Positions 43,061 to 52,536 of a DNA stretch of 64,000 bases are shown here, piece after piece. Below the pieces are notes generated by a model. That model saw only the letters and a program-made list of their open reading frames with translations, did no database searches and was not told where the DNA came from. The stretch lies in the NCBI GenBank assembly GCA_002314885.1, contig DCHT01000036.1:11546-75545 (forward strand). Direction: 5' to 3'. Position 1 is the stretch's first letter; the number at the start of each line of letters is the position of its first letter. The stretch is from Bacteroidales bacterium UBA1745 (lineage in GTDB: Bacteria; Bacteroidota; Bacteroidia; Bacteroidales; UBA932). The position numbers and the translations under genes were made by a program.

Positions 43061-45781
43061 TTAATCTATATTGAGTTCATACCATACGGTGCGGTACTGT
43101 GCACCGATATTCAGCACGGCGTTGCCTTCAGCATCAGCCTCAACAGGCAGCTGCGCCATCCTGTTTCCTTCCGGGTCCAGGGCCCAGCACTGCACTTTCC
43201 CTGCAAGCCCCCTGAAACAGAGGGTGGCTGGGACACCTTCGCAAAGTATAGGAGCGTGACCCACATTGCCTCCATTTTCCGCAGCGCAGGATATGCGGCT
43301 GTTGTTGCCCAGATCCACGATCACAGCATCGGTGTTGTGGACGCGACCGGTCGCAGCAAGGAGATATGTGCCTTTCTGGACTCTTCCCTTCTGAGCCGCC
43401 GAAGACGGATTGGTGTTGGTCAGCGAAAGAGTCATCCAGTCCAGGATGGTCTTGCCAGGAGTGATGGTCAGTCCCTCATACTCGAAGGAACGGCCTTTCA
43501 CGAAGCCCGTGAAGACTTTGGTATTGCGGGTGTCCACCTTGAAATATCCGGCTCCCTTTTCCTGCCAGTTCCAGGTGAGCTGGCCGCCGTTGCTGACGAT
43601 TTCCTTGCTGGCGAAAGCGTCCTTGATTGTCTGAGGGACTTCTTCCTCCGTACGGATCAGTTTTCCGTTGCCCTTATATGTGGTCTTTTCCGCCAAGGTC
43701 TTGCCGGCAGGCATAGCCATAGGCAGGGCGGCAAGCAGTTTGTTGCCCTCCTTGGCGAGAGCGAATGAATTCTGTCCCTTGGCGACAGCCTTGCGCTCGG
43801 ACTCGGATGAGGCCAGAGGGGCATATATCATAGAATTGTCTCCCGTGCTCACGTCGCCTCGCACGAACATTGCCCAGCAAGCCGGGAAATGCACGAGTTT
43901 CTGAGTCGCGGAACAGAGGTCGAACTGAGCTCCCTGGACATCGCGGAAGAAATCCGTATCGTGGGTCCAGGCAAACTGGAGTATGCCGGACCAGTTCTGG
44001 AAGGCTCCGAACGCTGCAGCCATCAGGTTGCCCTCGGCTGAATAGAAATTCAAGTTCGGATGGTCATATTCGCTGATGGTGACCGGCTTGCCGAGGATGC
44101 GGGTGCGGGCCATCTCCGCCAGGTTGGTGGCAGGGAAATCGTCCCCGTTCACAAGGGCCTTGTTCTGCAGGTTCCAGTTCGTGCGGCTCCAGCTCTTGCC
44201 AGGGAAATATGGATGGCACCAGTAACTGTGCATATCGCAATAGTCCATCATTGCCTCCGGAAGGGTGAATCCGTAAGTAAGCTGGGTACCGGTAACGCAC
44301 TGACGAGGTTTTACACTGCCTTTGATATGGCTGTACATCCCAGTCAGATAGAGGTTCTCTATATAGCCGAGGAATTCCGTGAAATCAAGGGCTCGCTGCT
44401 CCATCATCGACCAGTCGGAACGGTAAGGCCAGTCTATGGTGCCATCCTCGAGGAACTGATCGTCAGGCCACTTGTAGTCCATACCGGCCACGAGGGACAC
44501 GTCGGCGAGGTCTATGTTGCCCGGGGTGAACGTAGACAGCACGAGGCGCACGTCATCATCGTTCATATTCGAACGGAAGTTGAAGGTATACTCCTTCCAC
44601 TTTGTATCAATTTTTACGGTAGAATTGAGTCCGGCAACACCCCAAGGGGAATGGGCTTGGCTGAGACGGACGGATACATTTCCAGGAGTGTCCGTGCGCA
44701 TCTTCATCTTCAGACAGAATGGGGCGCCGTCCGTTACCTTGAGTCCCGTGCGATAGAACTGAGGCATATTCTTGGATGCGCCTATCTTGTCCACCTTGAG
44801 CCTTGCATAGTATTTGCCCTTAAGTTTGTCCTTGCCCGTGGCTGGAACGCGGGACCAGCTGGCCTGTGCAAGATCGTCGAGCTGGAAAGCCCAGAGAGCC
44901 TCCGCTTCCTCTCCCATACGTCCTTCAGGCAGATACTGGGTTCCATCTCCGGAAACGCCCTCAAGCCAAGCAGCCTTGAGGGCCTTGGTGCTTTCGTACT
45001 TGTTCTGCAGCCATTCGTTCCAGATTTCCTTCACCTCGCTCGCATACGGCTCGGTCAGGTAAGGGAAATTGTACTTGGAGGCGAACCAGGAGTAAACGAT
45101 AGAATTCTCGTTCGTGATTTCCAGCATACCGATGGCCGGCTCATCGCGATACGCGAGGCCGGTATAAGGGTTCACGTGACGGAGAATCTCCCCAACATAC
45201 TTCTTGTGCAGGTAGATCATCCTGCTGTTTGCACTGTCAATTCCATTGTTCTGAACGGGCAGCCTGTCAGCATTCACGAAACCGTTCTGGCTTCCGAACT
45301 TACGGGCGATATTGAGCTGGAAATAGGTATATATTCCTTTTTTCTTGAGAGCAGCGAGCAGATAGTCGAATCGGTCGAGCTGTACGGGCTCCAGGAAGGA
45401 GTCTTCCTGAGGATAGCCGCCCTTCGGAGTGACGTGATGGACATAGTGGAGACGCACCAGGTTGATGCCGTAGCGGGCGAGTTCCTCAGCCACACGGTCA
45501 GCGTCCGCCTTTTCAGGAAAACAGCCGGTGAAGCAGATGTTGGTACCGAGGAAGCGACGCTCCTGACCCCTTCCGTCCACGAAATGGTCGCCGCTGGCGG
45601 CAATGAAGCCCTCACTTCCGGCAGGAAGGGCGGGCACAGAGCTCCAGGTGCTTACATTGGTAAGGTTGGACGGGGCGCTGTGAGTTGGCTGGAACGGGAA
45701 CATTTCCGCCTCCTGAGCAGATGCAAAGGACACGGAAAGCAGCATTGTCAGCGCCGCGATGTATGTTTTCGGACTCTTCAT
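43061..45781 (-). CDS. Clan GH-A glycosidase with internal carbohydrate-binding-like domain
   Basis: A 906-residue secreted enzyme with a signal peptide (MLLSVSFASAQ). The barrel begins at about 60 (FVDGRGQERRFLGTNICFTGCFP, YGINLVRLHYVHH), with acid/base Glu225 in EITNENS. The barrel is then interrupted at about 290-425 by a CBM4/9-like beta-sandwich (YYARLKVDKIGASKN... WKEYTFNFRSNMNDDDVRLVLST). It resumes, and nucleophile Glu571 is in TISEYDHPN. A C-terminal beta domain follows. It is GH5/cellulase-like in architecture, but I cannot set the subfamily or substrate. The start overlaps the GH31 stop by four bases. Confidence 0.85.
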   Translation of the reverse strand: MKSPKTYIAALTMLLSVSFASAQEAEMFPFQPTHSAPSNLTNVSTWSSVPALPAGSEGFIAASGDHFVDGRGQERRFLGTNICFTGCFPEKADADRVAEELARYGINLVRLHYVHHVTPKGGYPQEDSFLEPVQLDRFDYLLAALKKKGIYTYFQLNIARKFGSQNGFVNADRLPVQNNGIDSANSRMIYLHKKYVGEILRHVNPYTGLAYRDEPAIGMLEITNENSIVYSWFASKYNFPYLTEPYASEVKEIWNEWLQNKYESTKALKAAWLEGVSGDGTQYLPEGRMGEEAEALWAFQLDDLAQASWSRVPATGKDKLKGKYYARLKVDKIGASKNMPQFYRTGLKVTDGAPFCLKMKMRTDTPGNVSVRLSQAHSPWGVAGLNSTVKIDTKWKEYTFNFRSNMNDDDVRLVLSTFTPGNIDLADVSLVAGMDYKWPDDQFLEDGTIDWPYRSDWSMMEQRALDFTEFLGYIENLYLTGMYSHIKGSVKPRQCVTGTQLTYGFTLPEAMMDYCDMHSYWCHPYFPGKSWSRTNWNLQNKALVNGDDFPATNLAEMARTRILGKPVTISEYDHPNLNFYSAEGNLMAAAFGAFQNWSGILQFAWTHDTDFFRDVQGAQFDLCSATQKLVHFPACWAMFVRGDVSTGDNSMIYAPLASSESERKAVAKGQNSFALAKEGNKLLAALPMAMPAGKTLAEKTTYKGNGKLIRTEEEVPQTIKDAFASKEIVSNGGQLTWNWQEKGAGYFKVDTRNTKVFTGFVKGRSFEYEGLTITPGKTILDWMTLSLTNTNPSSAAQKGRVQKGTYLLAATGRVHNTDAVIVDLGNNSRISCAAENGGNVGHAPILCEGVPATLCFRGLAGKVQCWALDPEGNRMAQLPVEADAEGNAVLNIGAQYRTVWYELNID

Positions 45782-47403
45782 TTGATCTTCGTGAAATAAG
45801 GTATCCTGCTGAGAGGAACTTCTATTGTATAGGTCTTGCCGCCCTTGTACTTGCGGCCCTGTTCGTCCTTCCAGGTTCCCTTAGGAAGCTTCACGCTGCG
45901 GGATGTACCCTGGGTGGTCATAGGAGCGACCAGATATGTGTCGCCGAGCATATACTGGTCCACACAAGAGTCGAATCCCTCTCCCGGGAAGCTGTAATCC
46001 ATAGGACGGACTATAGGTTCATTGGTCGCAGCGGCCTTTCGAGCTTCAGCAAGGAAGAATTCACCGAGGTCGGCGTGCAACTGTGCAGCTGAACGGCAGA
46101 TTTCGAGCTTGTCCGTATCGAGCACCCTCCAAGGGGCCACGGAGAACTGCATCATCGGCATCATAGCGTGGATCTGACAACTGCGGACTATGAGTTCCTG
46201 GTCGATATTGGATTTGTCCACTTCAGTGAAAGTGGCAAAGTCGCCTCCACCTATCATATCCGGGCACACATACAGGTGTCCGAGCATAGACGAGTTGATC
46301 ATACAAGGCAGCAGCTCACCCACACCCTTCCAGGAATATGGCTTGTCCTGGAGACGGATGACGGTCGCCTGGCCGGCCATCTTCCAGCAGGCGCGGAATT
46401 CATTGTAAGGGAATTCAAGACCAAGTTTCGCCCAGAGTTCGGTGTGACGCACGCCGTATGACTTGCCGTCATAGACTCTTACCTCGCCCTCAATGTAGCT
46501 GGACGGGTCTCCGGCGTCGAACTTGAAGCCGTCAACCCCGTATTTTTCCTGCATATCGGTGAGCACGCCTTTGAAATATGCCCTGGCCTCCGGGTTGCTG
46601 AGGTCAATGACTGCGCTGCGGCCATTCCACCAGCTCACGACAGCCGGAGAATATCCCTCAGGCTCACGTACTAGCCATTTCTTCTTGCGAAGGAACCTGT
46701 ATTCAGGAGAATCCGGGGAAACGAAAGGACAGATCCAGAGCATCACCTTGAAGCCAAGGGAGTGGAGCTCATCGAACATAGCCTTTGGATCAGGGAAGCG
46801 GTCCGGCTTGAACTCGAAGTTGCCGTAATACTTCTGCCAGTTGTCGTCAACCATCAGCACGGATTCGTGAGGGAAACCATTGTCCACTATCGCGTGAGCG
46901 TACTCAAGTATATCTTTCTGATTCTGATTGTAGACGAGTTCGATCCAAGTGTTGTACTGAGGACTGGCGATGAACTCTGAAGGAGGAAGGACGTTGGAGG
47001 ACGGGAAATGCCTGGAGGCCGCTGAGAGAAAAGCGGACCTTAAATTACTACCACAGTTTTCCACAATTATTTCCTCGGTACCGACGACCTTTATCGAGCC
47101 CCCCTCGAGCTGGATTTTTACAGGCCCGTCACTCCAAATATAACGTCCTTTGTTCGATACCATAAACGGAACCACGCAGTTGCTGTAATTCTTGTTCACC
47201 AGATCCAGACTCACGACTGTGTTCTTATCGTAAGGCATATCCGGAGCATTCGCTATCCTGCCGTTGGTAATGTCATTGAGGGCGCCCCACCATTTCTCGT
47301 CTTCGAGTATGGCGACCTCCCTGGAAACGGACTGGGCACGGAGTCCGACACCCGTGAAAAGGGCGGCGAAAAGAATGATTGCGAATGATTTCAGTTGATT
47401 CAT
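45778..47403 (-). CDS. Glycoside hydrolase family 31 (alpha-glycosidase type)
   Basis: A 541-residue enzyme with a signal peptide (FAIILFAALFTGVGLRAQ). Key stretches are VLMVDDNWQKYYG, GFKVMLWICPFVSPDS and DGFKFDAGDPS with nucleophile Asp296, then the late GDTYLVAPMTTQGTSRSVKLPKGTW. This is a shorter GH31 than typical alpha-glucosidases or alpha-xylosidases and lacks a long N-terminal domain, so other alpha-linked substrates such as galactose are possible. It is the first gene of the 21-kb minus-strand operon and has the conserved promoter element upstream. Confidence 0.88.
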   Translation of the reverse strand: MNQLKSFAIILFAALFTGVGLRAQSVSREVAILEDEKWWGALNDITNGRIANAPDMPYDKNTVVSLDLVNKNYSNCVVPFMVSNKGRYIWSDGPVKIQLEGGSIKVVGTEEIIVENCGSNLRSAFLSAASRHFPSSNVLPPSEFIASPQYNTWIELVYNQNQKDILEYAHAIVDNGFPHESVLMVDDNWQKYYGNFEFKPDRFPDPKAMFDELHSLGFKVMLWICPFVSPDSPEYRFLRKKKWLVREPEGYSPAVVSWWNGRSAVIDLSNPEARAYFKGVLTDMQEKYGVDGFKFDAGDPSSYIEGEVRVYDGKSYGVRHTELWAKLGLEFPYNEFRACWKMAGQATVIRLQDKPYSWKGVGELLPCMINSSMLGHLYVCPDMIGGGDFATFTEVDKSNIDQELIVRSCQIHAMMPMMQFSVAPWRVLDTDKLEICRSAAQLHADLGEFFLAEARKAAATNEPIVRPMDYSFPGEGFDSCVDQYMLGDTYLVAPMTTQGTSRSVKLPKGTWKDEQGRKYKGGKTYTIEVPLSRIPYFTKIK

Positions 47404-47431
47404 CGTGTCTTCTACGTGGTTGGTGATAAGT

Positions 47432-47493
47432 CAAAATTAGCATCTTTATCCCCTCATACGTGCGCGAGTAGATTAAAAGTAAATTAAAGTAAA
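47432..47493 (-). promoter_or_regulatory. Promoter and shared regulatory element A (GH31 operon)
   Basis: On the minus strand, TTTACTTTAA and ATTTACTTTT units are followed by CTACTCGCGCACGT, GAGGGGA, nine bases and then a -7 box TAATTTTG (47439-47432). The order, sequence and exact spacing match element B at 49,257-49,309. No TTG -33 element is present, so activator-dependent transcription is likely. The predicted start near 47428 leaves about 25 bases before the GH31 ATG. Confidence 0.75.
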
Positions 47494-47559
47494 CTATGAA
47501 CATTCGCAACAAACTGATTATTTGATAGTTATAAAAATTAACATCTTTCAAAAAGTAGA

Positions 47560-47589
47560 TTTGAAAAAATTATAAAAACGCTATATTTG
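47560..47589 (+). promoter_or_regulatory. TTTG-N18-TATATTTG promoter of the regulator gene
   Basis: TTTG at 47560-47563 and TATATTTG at 47582-47589 are separated by 18 bases, close to the Bacteroidota consensus for a housekeeping-sigma promoter. Unlike elements A and B it has a good -33 box, which fits constitutive expression of a sensor/regulator. Confidence 0.75.
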
Positions 47590-47604
47590 CCCTTGGATTA
47601 GCCA

Positions 47605-49164
47605 ATGACACCAATGAAACGCATCCTGACAACCACATTCGCAATCGGCATTTGCCTGCTCTCAGCCTGCACCAGGGAATACCCGGAGTTCGTCACCGAA
47701 CTCGACGAGATGCTGGCCCAGAGAGAGATCTACAACGAAGCATTCCAGTCAAAAGTAGGCGAGATGAAAATCTCCCTGGAGCGTCAGACTGATCCGCTCC
47801 AGATCTACGACCTGCAGTCCCGGTTGGCAAAAGAATACAGTGTCAGAAACTTCGATAAAAGCCAATCGTATCTTGAGTCAAACTACGAGATCGCACGACA
47901 GCTGCGCAACGAAAGGCTCGTCCGCGAGGCCGAGATAGCAATGGCATTCAACTTCTCCTCTGCGGGATACTACCAGGAAGCATACACGATACTCCAGAGG
48001 CTGAATCCGGAAGAATTGGACAAAGACCAGCTCGAGGACTATTACTTTGCTCAGATTATGTACTCCAGGAGGGCCCGCAACGACGCCCCGAACGAGGAGA
48101 GCCTCAAGCAGAACCAGCTGGACCTGGAAAACTGGCTGAACCTGGTGGAACCGCTTGTGGACAGCACCAGTTACAGGTGGAACTACATCCAATGGGAAAA
48201 GTCCAGGAACAGAATGGACTACATCAGCGGCCTCTCACTCGCCCTCAAGACGCTGGAAACGGCCACAAAAGGAACGAGCAACTATTCAGAAGCCGGATTC
48301 TACCTTGCACTCTCACACAGGGACGTGGGCGACGAGTACAACTACGTCAAATGGCTCTGCAATTCGGCAATGAACGATGTGCGCATTGGTTCCAGAAGCG
48401 ACATTGCGCTCATTTCGCTGGGTCGCCACTACTACAAGAACGAGGACCTGGACAAAGCATATAAATATGTAGTGGAGTACGCCTTCCCGGACGCGATCAA
48501 GCTGAACAGCCGCTACAACCTCCAACTGCTCTCCGCGCTGGTTCAGAAAGTCTCCGAGTCCAACAGCCGTATCATCGCCGAGAGCCGCAGGCGCCTATCC
48601 CTTGCGCTGATCGCACTGGCAATCCTCTCAGTTGGTCTGATTGCGACCTTCATTCTAGTATATAGGAAAAATGTTGCACTGAGGTCCACTCATTCAAGGC
48701 TCAAGTCGTCGGATAATATGAAGGAGAAGTATATCACCGCATTTATGATGATGCTGGCCGAAAATACGATGAAGCGCAGGAATACGGACATTCACGAAGC
48801 CAAAATGCTGCGCCAGGGACGCACCAAGGAATTGCTGGACGAAATCGAGCGCCGGCAGGAAGAGGAAGGAGAAAATGACTTCATCAAACTCTTCGACACA
48901 ACCTTCCTGGACCTGTATCCGGACTTTGTCGAGAAGTTCAACGAGCTGCTCAAACCGGGCGAAGAAATAATCCCTCAGGAAGACAAGGCCCTCACTCCGG
49001 AACTCAGAATCTACGCACTCATCAAACTCGGAGTGACAGACCTGCACGAAATTGCCATCCTGCTCCAGTACGCGAACTCCACCATCTACAACTACCGCGT
49101 AAAGGTGCTGGCAAAGACGCTCTACTCGAAAAAAGACTTCGAGGACAGGGTTAAAAAGCTATAG
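47605..49164 (+). CDS. Transmembrane TPR-type transcriptional regulator (DUF6377-like)
   Basis: A 519-residue protein. The N-terminus has a lipoprotein-like signal (AIGICLLSACTRE). Residues of about 35-320 are helical, TPR-like repeats (FDKSQSYLESNYEIARQLRNE, AGYYQEAYTILQRLNPEE). One membrane helix lies at about 331-353 (LALIALAILSVGLIATFILVY). The cytoplasmic C-terminus ends in LRIYALIKLGVTDLHEIAILLQYANSTIYNYRVKV, a helix-turn-helix-like region similar to LuxR-type ends. This layout matches DUF6377 regulators placed beside Bacteroidales polysaccharide loci. It sits divergently from the GH31 operon and just before the HAP-GH97 operon, so I infer that it controls both through elements A and B. 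An alternative ATG is at 47614. Confidence 0.82.
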   Translation: MTPMKRILTTTFAIGICLLSACTREYPEFVTELDEMLAQREIYNEAFQSKVGEMKISLERQTDPLQIYDLQSRLAKEYSVRNFDKSQSYLESNYEIARQLRNERLVREAEIAMAFNFSSAGYYQEAYTILQRLNPEELDKDQLEDYYFAQIMYSRRARNDAPNEESLKQNQLDLENWLNLVEPLVDSTSYRWNYIQWEKSRNRMDYISGLSLALKTLETATKGTSNYSEAGFYLALSHRDVGDEYNYVKWLCNSAMNDVRIGSRSDIALISLGRHYYKNEDLDKAYKYVVEYAFPDAIKLNSRYNLQLLSALVQKVSESNSRIIAESRRRLSLALIALAILSVGLIATFILVYRKNVALRSTHSRLKSSDNMKEKYITAFMMMLAENTMKRRNTDIHEAKMLRQGRTKELLDEIERRQEEEGENDFIKLFDTTFLDLYPDFVEKFNELLKPGEEIIPQEDKALTPELRIYALIKLGVTDLHEIAILLQYANSTIYNYRVKVLAKTLYSKKDFEDRVKKL

Positions 49165-49190
49165 AATACATTTTTTGAATTCTACTTTTT
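49162..49190 (+). terminator. Possible weak terminator after the regulator gene
   Basis: TAGAAT (starting at the stop codon) and ATTCTA form a 6-bp AT-only stem, followed by CTTTTT. The stem is weak, so this is a tentative call. Confidence 0.3.
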
Positions 49191-49256
49191 ATAAAACGAA
49201 CGACTGCGCTTTATAATTGATAAACAAATAATTACAAAAAGCATTAAAGCCAATTG

Positions 49257-49309
49257 ATTTACTTTTCATTTACTCGCACACGTGCGAGGGGAATGAAAGG
49301 GTATCTTTG
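49257..49309 (+). promoter_or_regulatory. Promoter and shared regulatory element B (HAP-GH97 operon)
   Basis: ATTTACTTTT (49257-49266) precedes a second TTTACT at 49269-49274. A perfect 7-2-7 palindrome follows, CTCGCAC-AC-GTGCGAG (49273-49288), then GGGGA and nine bases to the -7 box TATCTTTG at 49302-49309. Element A shows the same series at the same distances. The -7 box ends five bases before the ATG at 49315. Confidence 0.78.
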
Positions 49310-49314
49310 CTTAT

Positions 49315-52300
49315 ATGAAAAAGCACTCTCCACTGTTCCTCATCTTCTTCCTCACGCTGTCGCTCTCAGCCGCGGCACAGTTTGACGTTGACATCAGGCA
49401 AGCCCTCAGAGAAGACCCCACAAACGCATCCACCAATTCAAGATGCTACGAATTCTTCCCGGAAGCAGGAACAACACCCGCTCCGGACGGCTTCAAGCCC
49501 GTCTACATCAGTCAGTATGCCCGCCACGGTTCCAGGACCGACTTCAGTGCCGGGAACAGCGAGAATCTGACCAGGAAACTGGACCAGGCCATTGCTGCTG
49601 GCATTGCACTTACAGAAAGGGGACAGATTCTCTACGAAGAGGCGAAAGCCATTACAAAGCTCACGACAGGAAACGAAGGCGGTCTGCTGCCGGCCGGGCA
49701 GGCAGAGCACGCTGCGATTGCCAGACGCCTCTGCGACCGCTATGGTGTAGTGTTCGAGGACGGAATCCAAACCGGCAAGGCAGTGCGGCTCAAATCCACC
49801 ACCTCCCCACGAGTGCTCCTGAGTATGGCCGCATTCACCAACGCCCTGAGCGACAGATATCCCGACATAAAGTTTGCGATGACAACCAAATCTGATGGCC
49901 TCAGCAATGGTCCGGACGATTACGTCAAAGGCGAAGTGGATGTTTGGGTAAAGGAAATACGCAGCAGGGAGATGGACTACAGCTACCTCTTCGAGGAACT
50001 GTTCACAGACCCCGCAAAGGCTCAGGAAATACTGCGTGGCAAGGACCTCGAAAGCAATATTTTCCATTGCGCGCGCTTCTCGAAAGCGTTCGGGAGGGAG
50101 CAGGACATCTATTCATTGCTCTCCGAAGAGTCCCTCTACAAATGGTGGCTCTCGTGCTCGACCGCACTCTATTTCTATAACGGAAACTCCGTGGAATTCG
50201 GCGCCAGACGTATGCCCGGGTGCCAGGAACTCGTGGACATAATCCTGAACGACGCGGAAGAAGCCTTGGCTGGCGACGAAATCAGCGCCGACCTCATATT
50301 CGGACACGACTACCCTATTGTAGCCCTGGCCTCCAGGTTCCATCTCGAAGGCATTGGGGAGAGCTTAAGCCGCGAGAACTTCGAGCAGCGCTGGACAGAT
50401 CCTACCAACATCTCATTTGCCAGCAACTTGCAGATGGTCTATTACAGGAACCAAGCGGGCAACGTGCTGGTCAAATTCATCTACAACGACAGGGAAAGAC
50501 ACGTCATCGGCCTGGAAGCCGTGAACGGCATATATTACAGATGGGAAGACATCAAAGCCCTGCGCAACTATGTCCCAGAGGAAACTCCGGCCCAGGAAAT
50601 AAAAATCTCAAAGACCAGCGAAACCATTTCTCCTGACGGCCGAGTAAAGGCTATCATCGAAAGTGGGAATATGCTCCGCTACAGCGTCGTCGTGGATGGC
50701 GAACGAGTTCTCGGGCCGTCCGAAATAGAAATGGAACTCTGCGACGGCAGAATATACGGCGGCTCAGTCAAACTGAAGAAAACCAAAAGCATCAGAGGCG
50801 AGAAATACAATGAATCAACACTGAACTTCGGCGATTTCGAACTTATAGTCAGGGCATACGACGACGGTACGGCTTATCGTTTCGTCTCCCATTCAAAGAA
50901 TGCCTTCAAAGTACGTTCGGAGAAGGCAGAAGCCGTCCTTGGCGACTACGAACGGCTCTGGGTCAACTATGTGAATTCGGACAAATATACCTTCCAGCCG
51001 CAGTACAACTCAGCCCACGAGAACGTCTACGACTCGCTCAGCTGCGAAAACTGGTCGAACTGGAGGCTGGCCATCTCCCCTCTTGCCATCGAGATGAGGA
51101 ATGGTCTGAAACTGACCCTCGGAGAAGCGGACCTGATGAACTATCCGGGAATGTACTACAACATACCGGACGGCAAGCCGGCACTCCGATCCCACTTCCC
51201 GCCTGTCCCTGAAACCCTTGCTACTGAAGGCACGTCAAAGACCGTGGGCATCATCAGGAGAGTCAAGGAAACTGAGGATTACATTGCGGAGTGCCAGCCT
51301 GGCGAGGTCTTCCCTTGGAGATACGTCTCCGTAGCACGCAATGCCGCCGAGATGATGTGCGCTGATATGACCTGGAGGCTCGCAACCCCGGCAGCAGACG
51401 TCGACTGGAGCTGGGTGAAGCCGGGAAAATGCGCCTGGGACTGGTGGACCGCCAACAATCTCGAGGGCGTGGATTTCGAGGCCGGATTCAACACTGCAAC
51501 ATATAAGTATTACATAGATTTTGCGGCCCGCAACGGCCTGGAATATATTGTAATGGACGGTGGATGGTCCGTACGTTCAGCCGCCGACCTTATGGCCGTC
51601 GTACCCGAAATAGACCTCCGCGAACTCGTGGAATATGGGGCATCCAAGAATGTCGGCATCATACTCTGGGCCGGATACTGGACCTTCCACAAGGATATGG
51701 ACAATGTCTGCAGGCACTATTCAGAAATGGGCATCAAGGGCTTCAAGGTCGATTTCCAGGACCGCGATGACCAGCCTATGATCGCATATTACAAGGAGGC
51801 CGCCGAGACCTGTGCGAAATATCATCTGCTCCTCGACCTGCACGGCTGCAGCAAGCCGACGGGCCTTCAGAGGACCTATCCGAACCTGCTCAGTTTCGAG
51901 GCCGTATTCGGTATGGAACAGGCGAAATTCGAATGCTCCGAGAGCCTGGATATGGTCACCAACGAACTGGTGATTCCGTTCGTCAGGATGCAGGCAGGTC
52001 CGCTCGACTACACCTCCGGAGCAATGCACAACGCTGCAAAAGGCTGTTTCCGCGCCATCTGCAACGCACCTATGAGCCAGGGCACCAGAGCCAGGCAGAT
52101 TGCCCAGTTCGTGCTGTTCGAGACTCCGCTGCCTATGCTTTGCGACTCCCCTTCCAACTATGAGAAGGAGAGCGACTGCCTCGACTTCATCAAAGGCATT
52201 CCTTGCGTCTGGGACGAGACCGTGGCCCTCGACGGCAAGATAGGCGAATACGCAGCCATAGCCCGCAGAAAAGGAAACGAATGGTACGTGGCCGCCATCG

Positions 52301-52500
52301 GAAACTGGGACGGCTCGGACAGGACACTTGACCTGTCATTCCTGCCTGACGGCGAATGGTTCGTGGACGCCATCTGCGACGGCACCAACGCTGCCAGGAA
52401 CGCCAACGACTACACTCGCAGACGTTATTCTCTCGAAGGCAGGGAACTGAACGTCCATCTTGCACCTGGCGGCGGATTCGTGGCGCATATAAGAAAATAA
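49315..52500 (+). CDS. Histidine acid phosphatase - GH97 glycosidase fusion
   Basis: A 1061-residue secreted protein with a signal peptide (FLIFFLTLSLSAAAQ). Residues of about 45-425 are a histidine-type (phytase/MINPP-like) phosphatase with RHGSR (Arg70, His71, Arg74) and the proton-donor motif FGHDYP (His331, Asp332). From about 430 it is a GH97: beta-sandwich GNMLRYSVVVDGERVLGPS, then the barrel with YIVMDGGW, ILWAGYW and GFKVDFQDRDDQ. Asp813 occupies the nucleophile position of retaining GH97 members, and Glu862 follows in SFEAVFGME. That favours alpha-galactosidase-like retaining chemistry over SusB-like inversion. Both sites appear complete. It heads a three-gene operon with clan-A and GH3 enzymes. 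Confidence 0.92.
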   Translation: MKKHSPLFLIFFLTLSLSAAAQFDVDIRQALREDPTNASTNSRCYEFFPEAGTTPAPDGFKPVYISQYARHGSRTDFSAGNSENLTRKLDQAIAAGIALTERGQILYEEAKAITKLTTGNEGGLLPAGQAEHAAIARRLCDRYGVVFEDGIQTGKAVRLKSTTSPRVLLSMAAFTNALSDRYPDIKFAMTTKSDGLSNGPDDYVKGEVDVWVKEIRSREMDYSYLFEELFTDPAKAQEILRGKDLESNIFHCARFSKAFGREQDIYSLLSEESLYKWWLSCSTALYFYNGNSVEFGARRMPGCQELVDIILNDAEEALAGDEISADLIFGHDYPIVALASRFHLEGIGESLSRENFEQRWTDPTNISFASNLQMVYYRNQAGNVLVKFIYNDRERHVIGLEAVNGIYYRWEDIKALRNYVPEETPAQEIKISKTSETISPDGRVKAIIESGNMLRYSVVVDGERVLGPSEIEMELCDGRIYGGSVKLKKTKSIRGEKYNESTLNFGDFELIVRAYDDGTAYRFVSHSKNAFKVRSEKAEAVLGDYERLWVNYVNSDKYTFQPQYNSAHENVYDSLSCENWSNWRLAISPLAIEMRNGLKLTLGEADLMNYPGMYYNIPDGKPALRSHFPPVPETLATEGTSKTVGIIRRVKETEDYIAECQPGEVFPWRYVSVARNAAEMMCADMTWRLATPAADVDWSWVKPGKCAWDWWTANNLEGVDFEAGFNTATYKYYIDFAARNGLEYIVMDGGWSVRSAADLMAVVPEIDLRELVEYGASKNVGIILWAGYWTFHKDMDNVCRHYSEMGIKGFKVDFQDRDDQPMIAYYKEAAETCAKYHLLLDLHGCSKPTGLQRTYPNLLSFEAVFGMEQAKFECSESLDMVTNELVIPFVRMQAGPLDYTSGAMHNAAKGCFRAICNAPMSQGTRARQIAQFVLFETPLPMLCDSPSNYEKESDCLDFIKGIPCVWDETVALDGKIGEYAAIARRKGNEWYVAAIGNWDGSDRTLDLSFLPDGEWFVDAICDGTNAARNANDYTRRRYSLEGRELNVHLAPGGGFVAHIRK

Positions 52501-52503
52501 TAT

Positions 52504-52511
52504 TACCTTTG
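52504..52511 (+). promoter_or_regulatory. -7 box (TACCTTTG) before the clan-A glycosidase
   Basis: TACCTTTG fits TAnnTTTG and lies in the 36-base gap after the HAP-GH97 stop, 25 bases before the ATG at 52537. It has no clear -33 element, so it may be a weak internal promoter of the operon. Confidence 0.45.
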
Positions 52512-52536
52512 TTGTAATACCACAGAACACCACAGT

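Noticed and set aside
44060..45799. A 579-residue open frame antisense to the clan-A glycosidase gene
   Set aside because: It exactly shadows a gene with clear catalytic motifs; its translation has no recognisable domain and reflects codon bias of GC-rich DNA.
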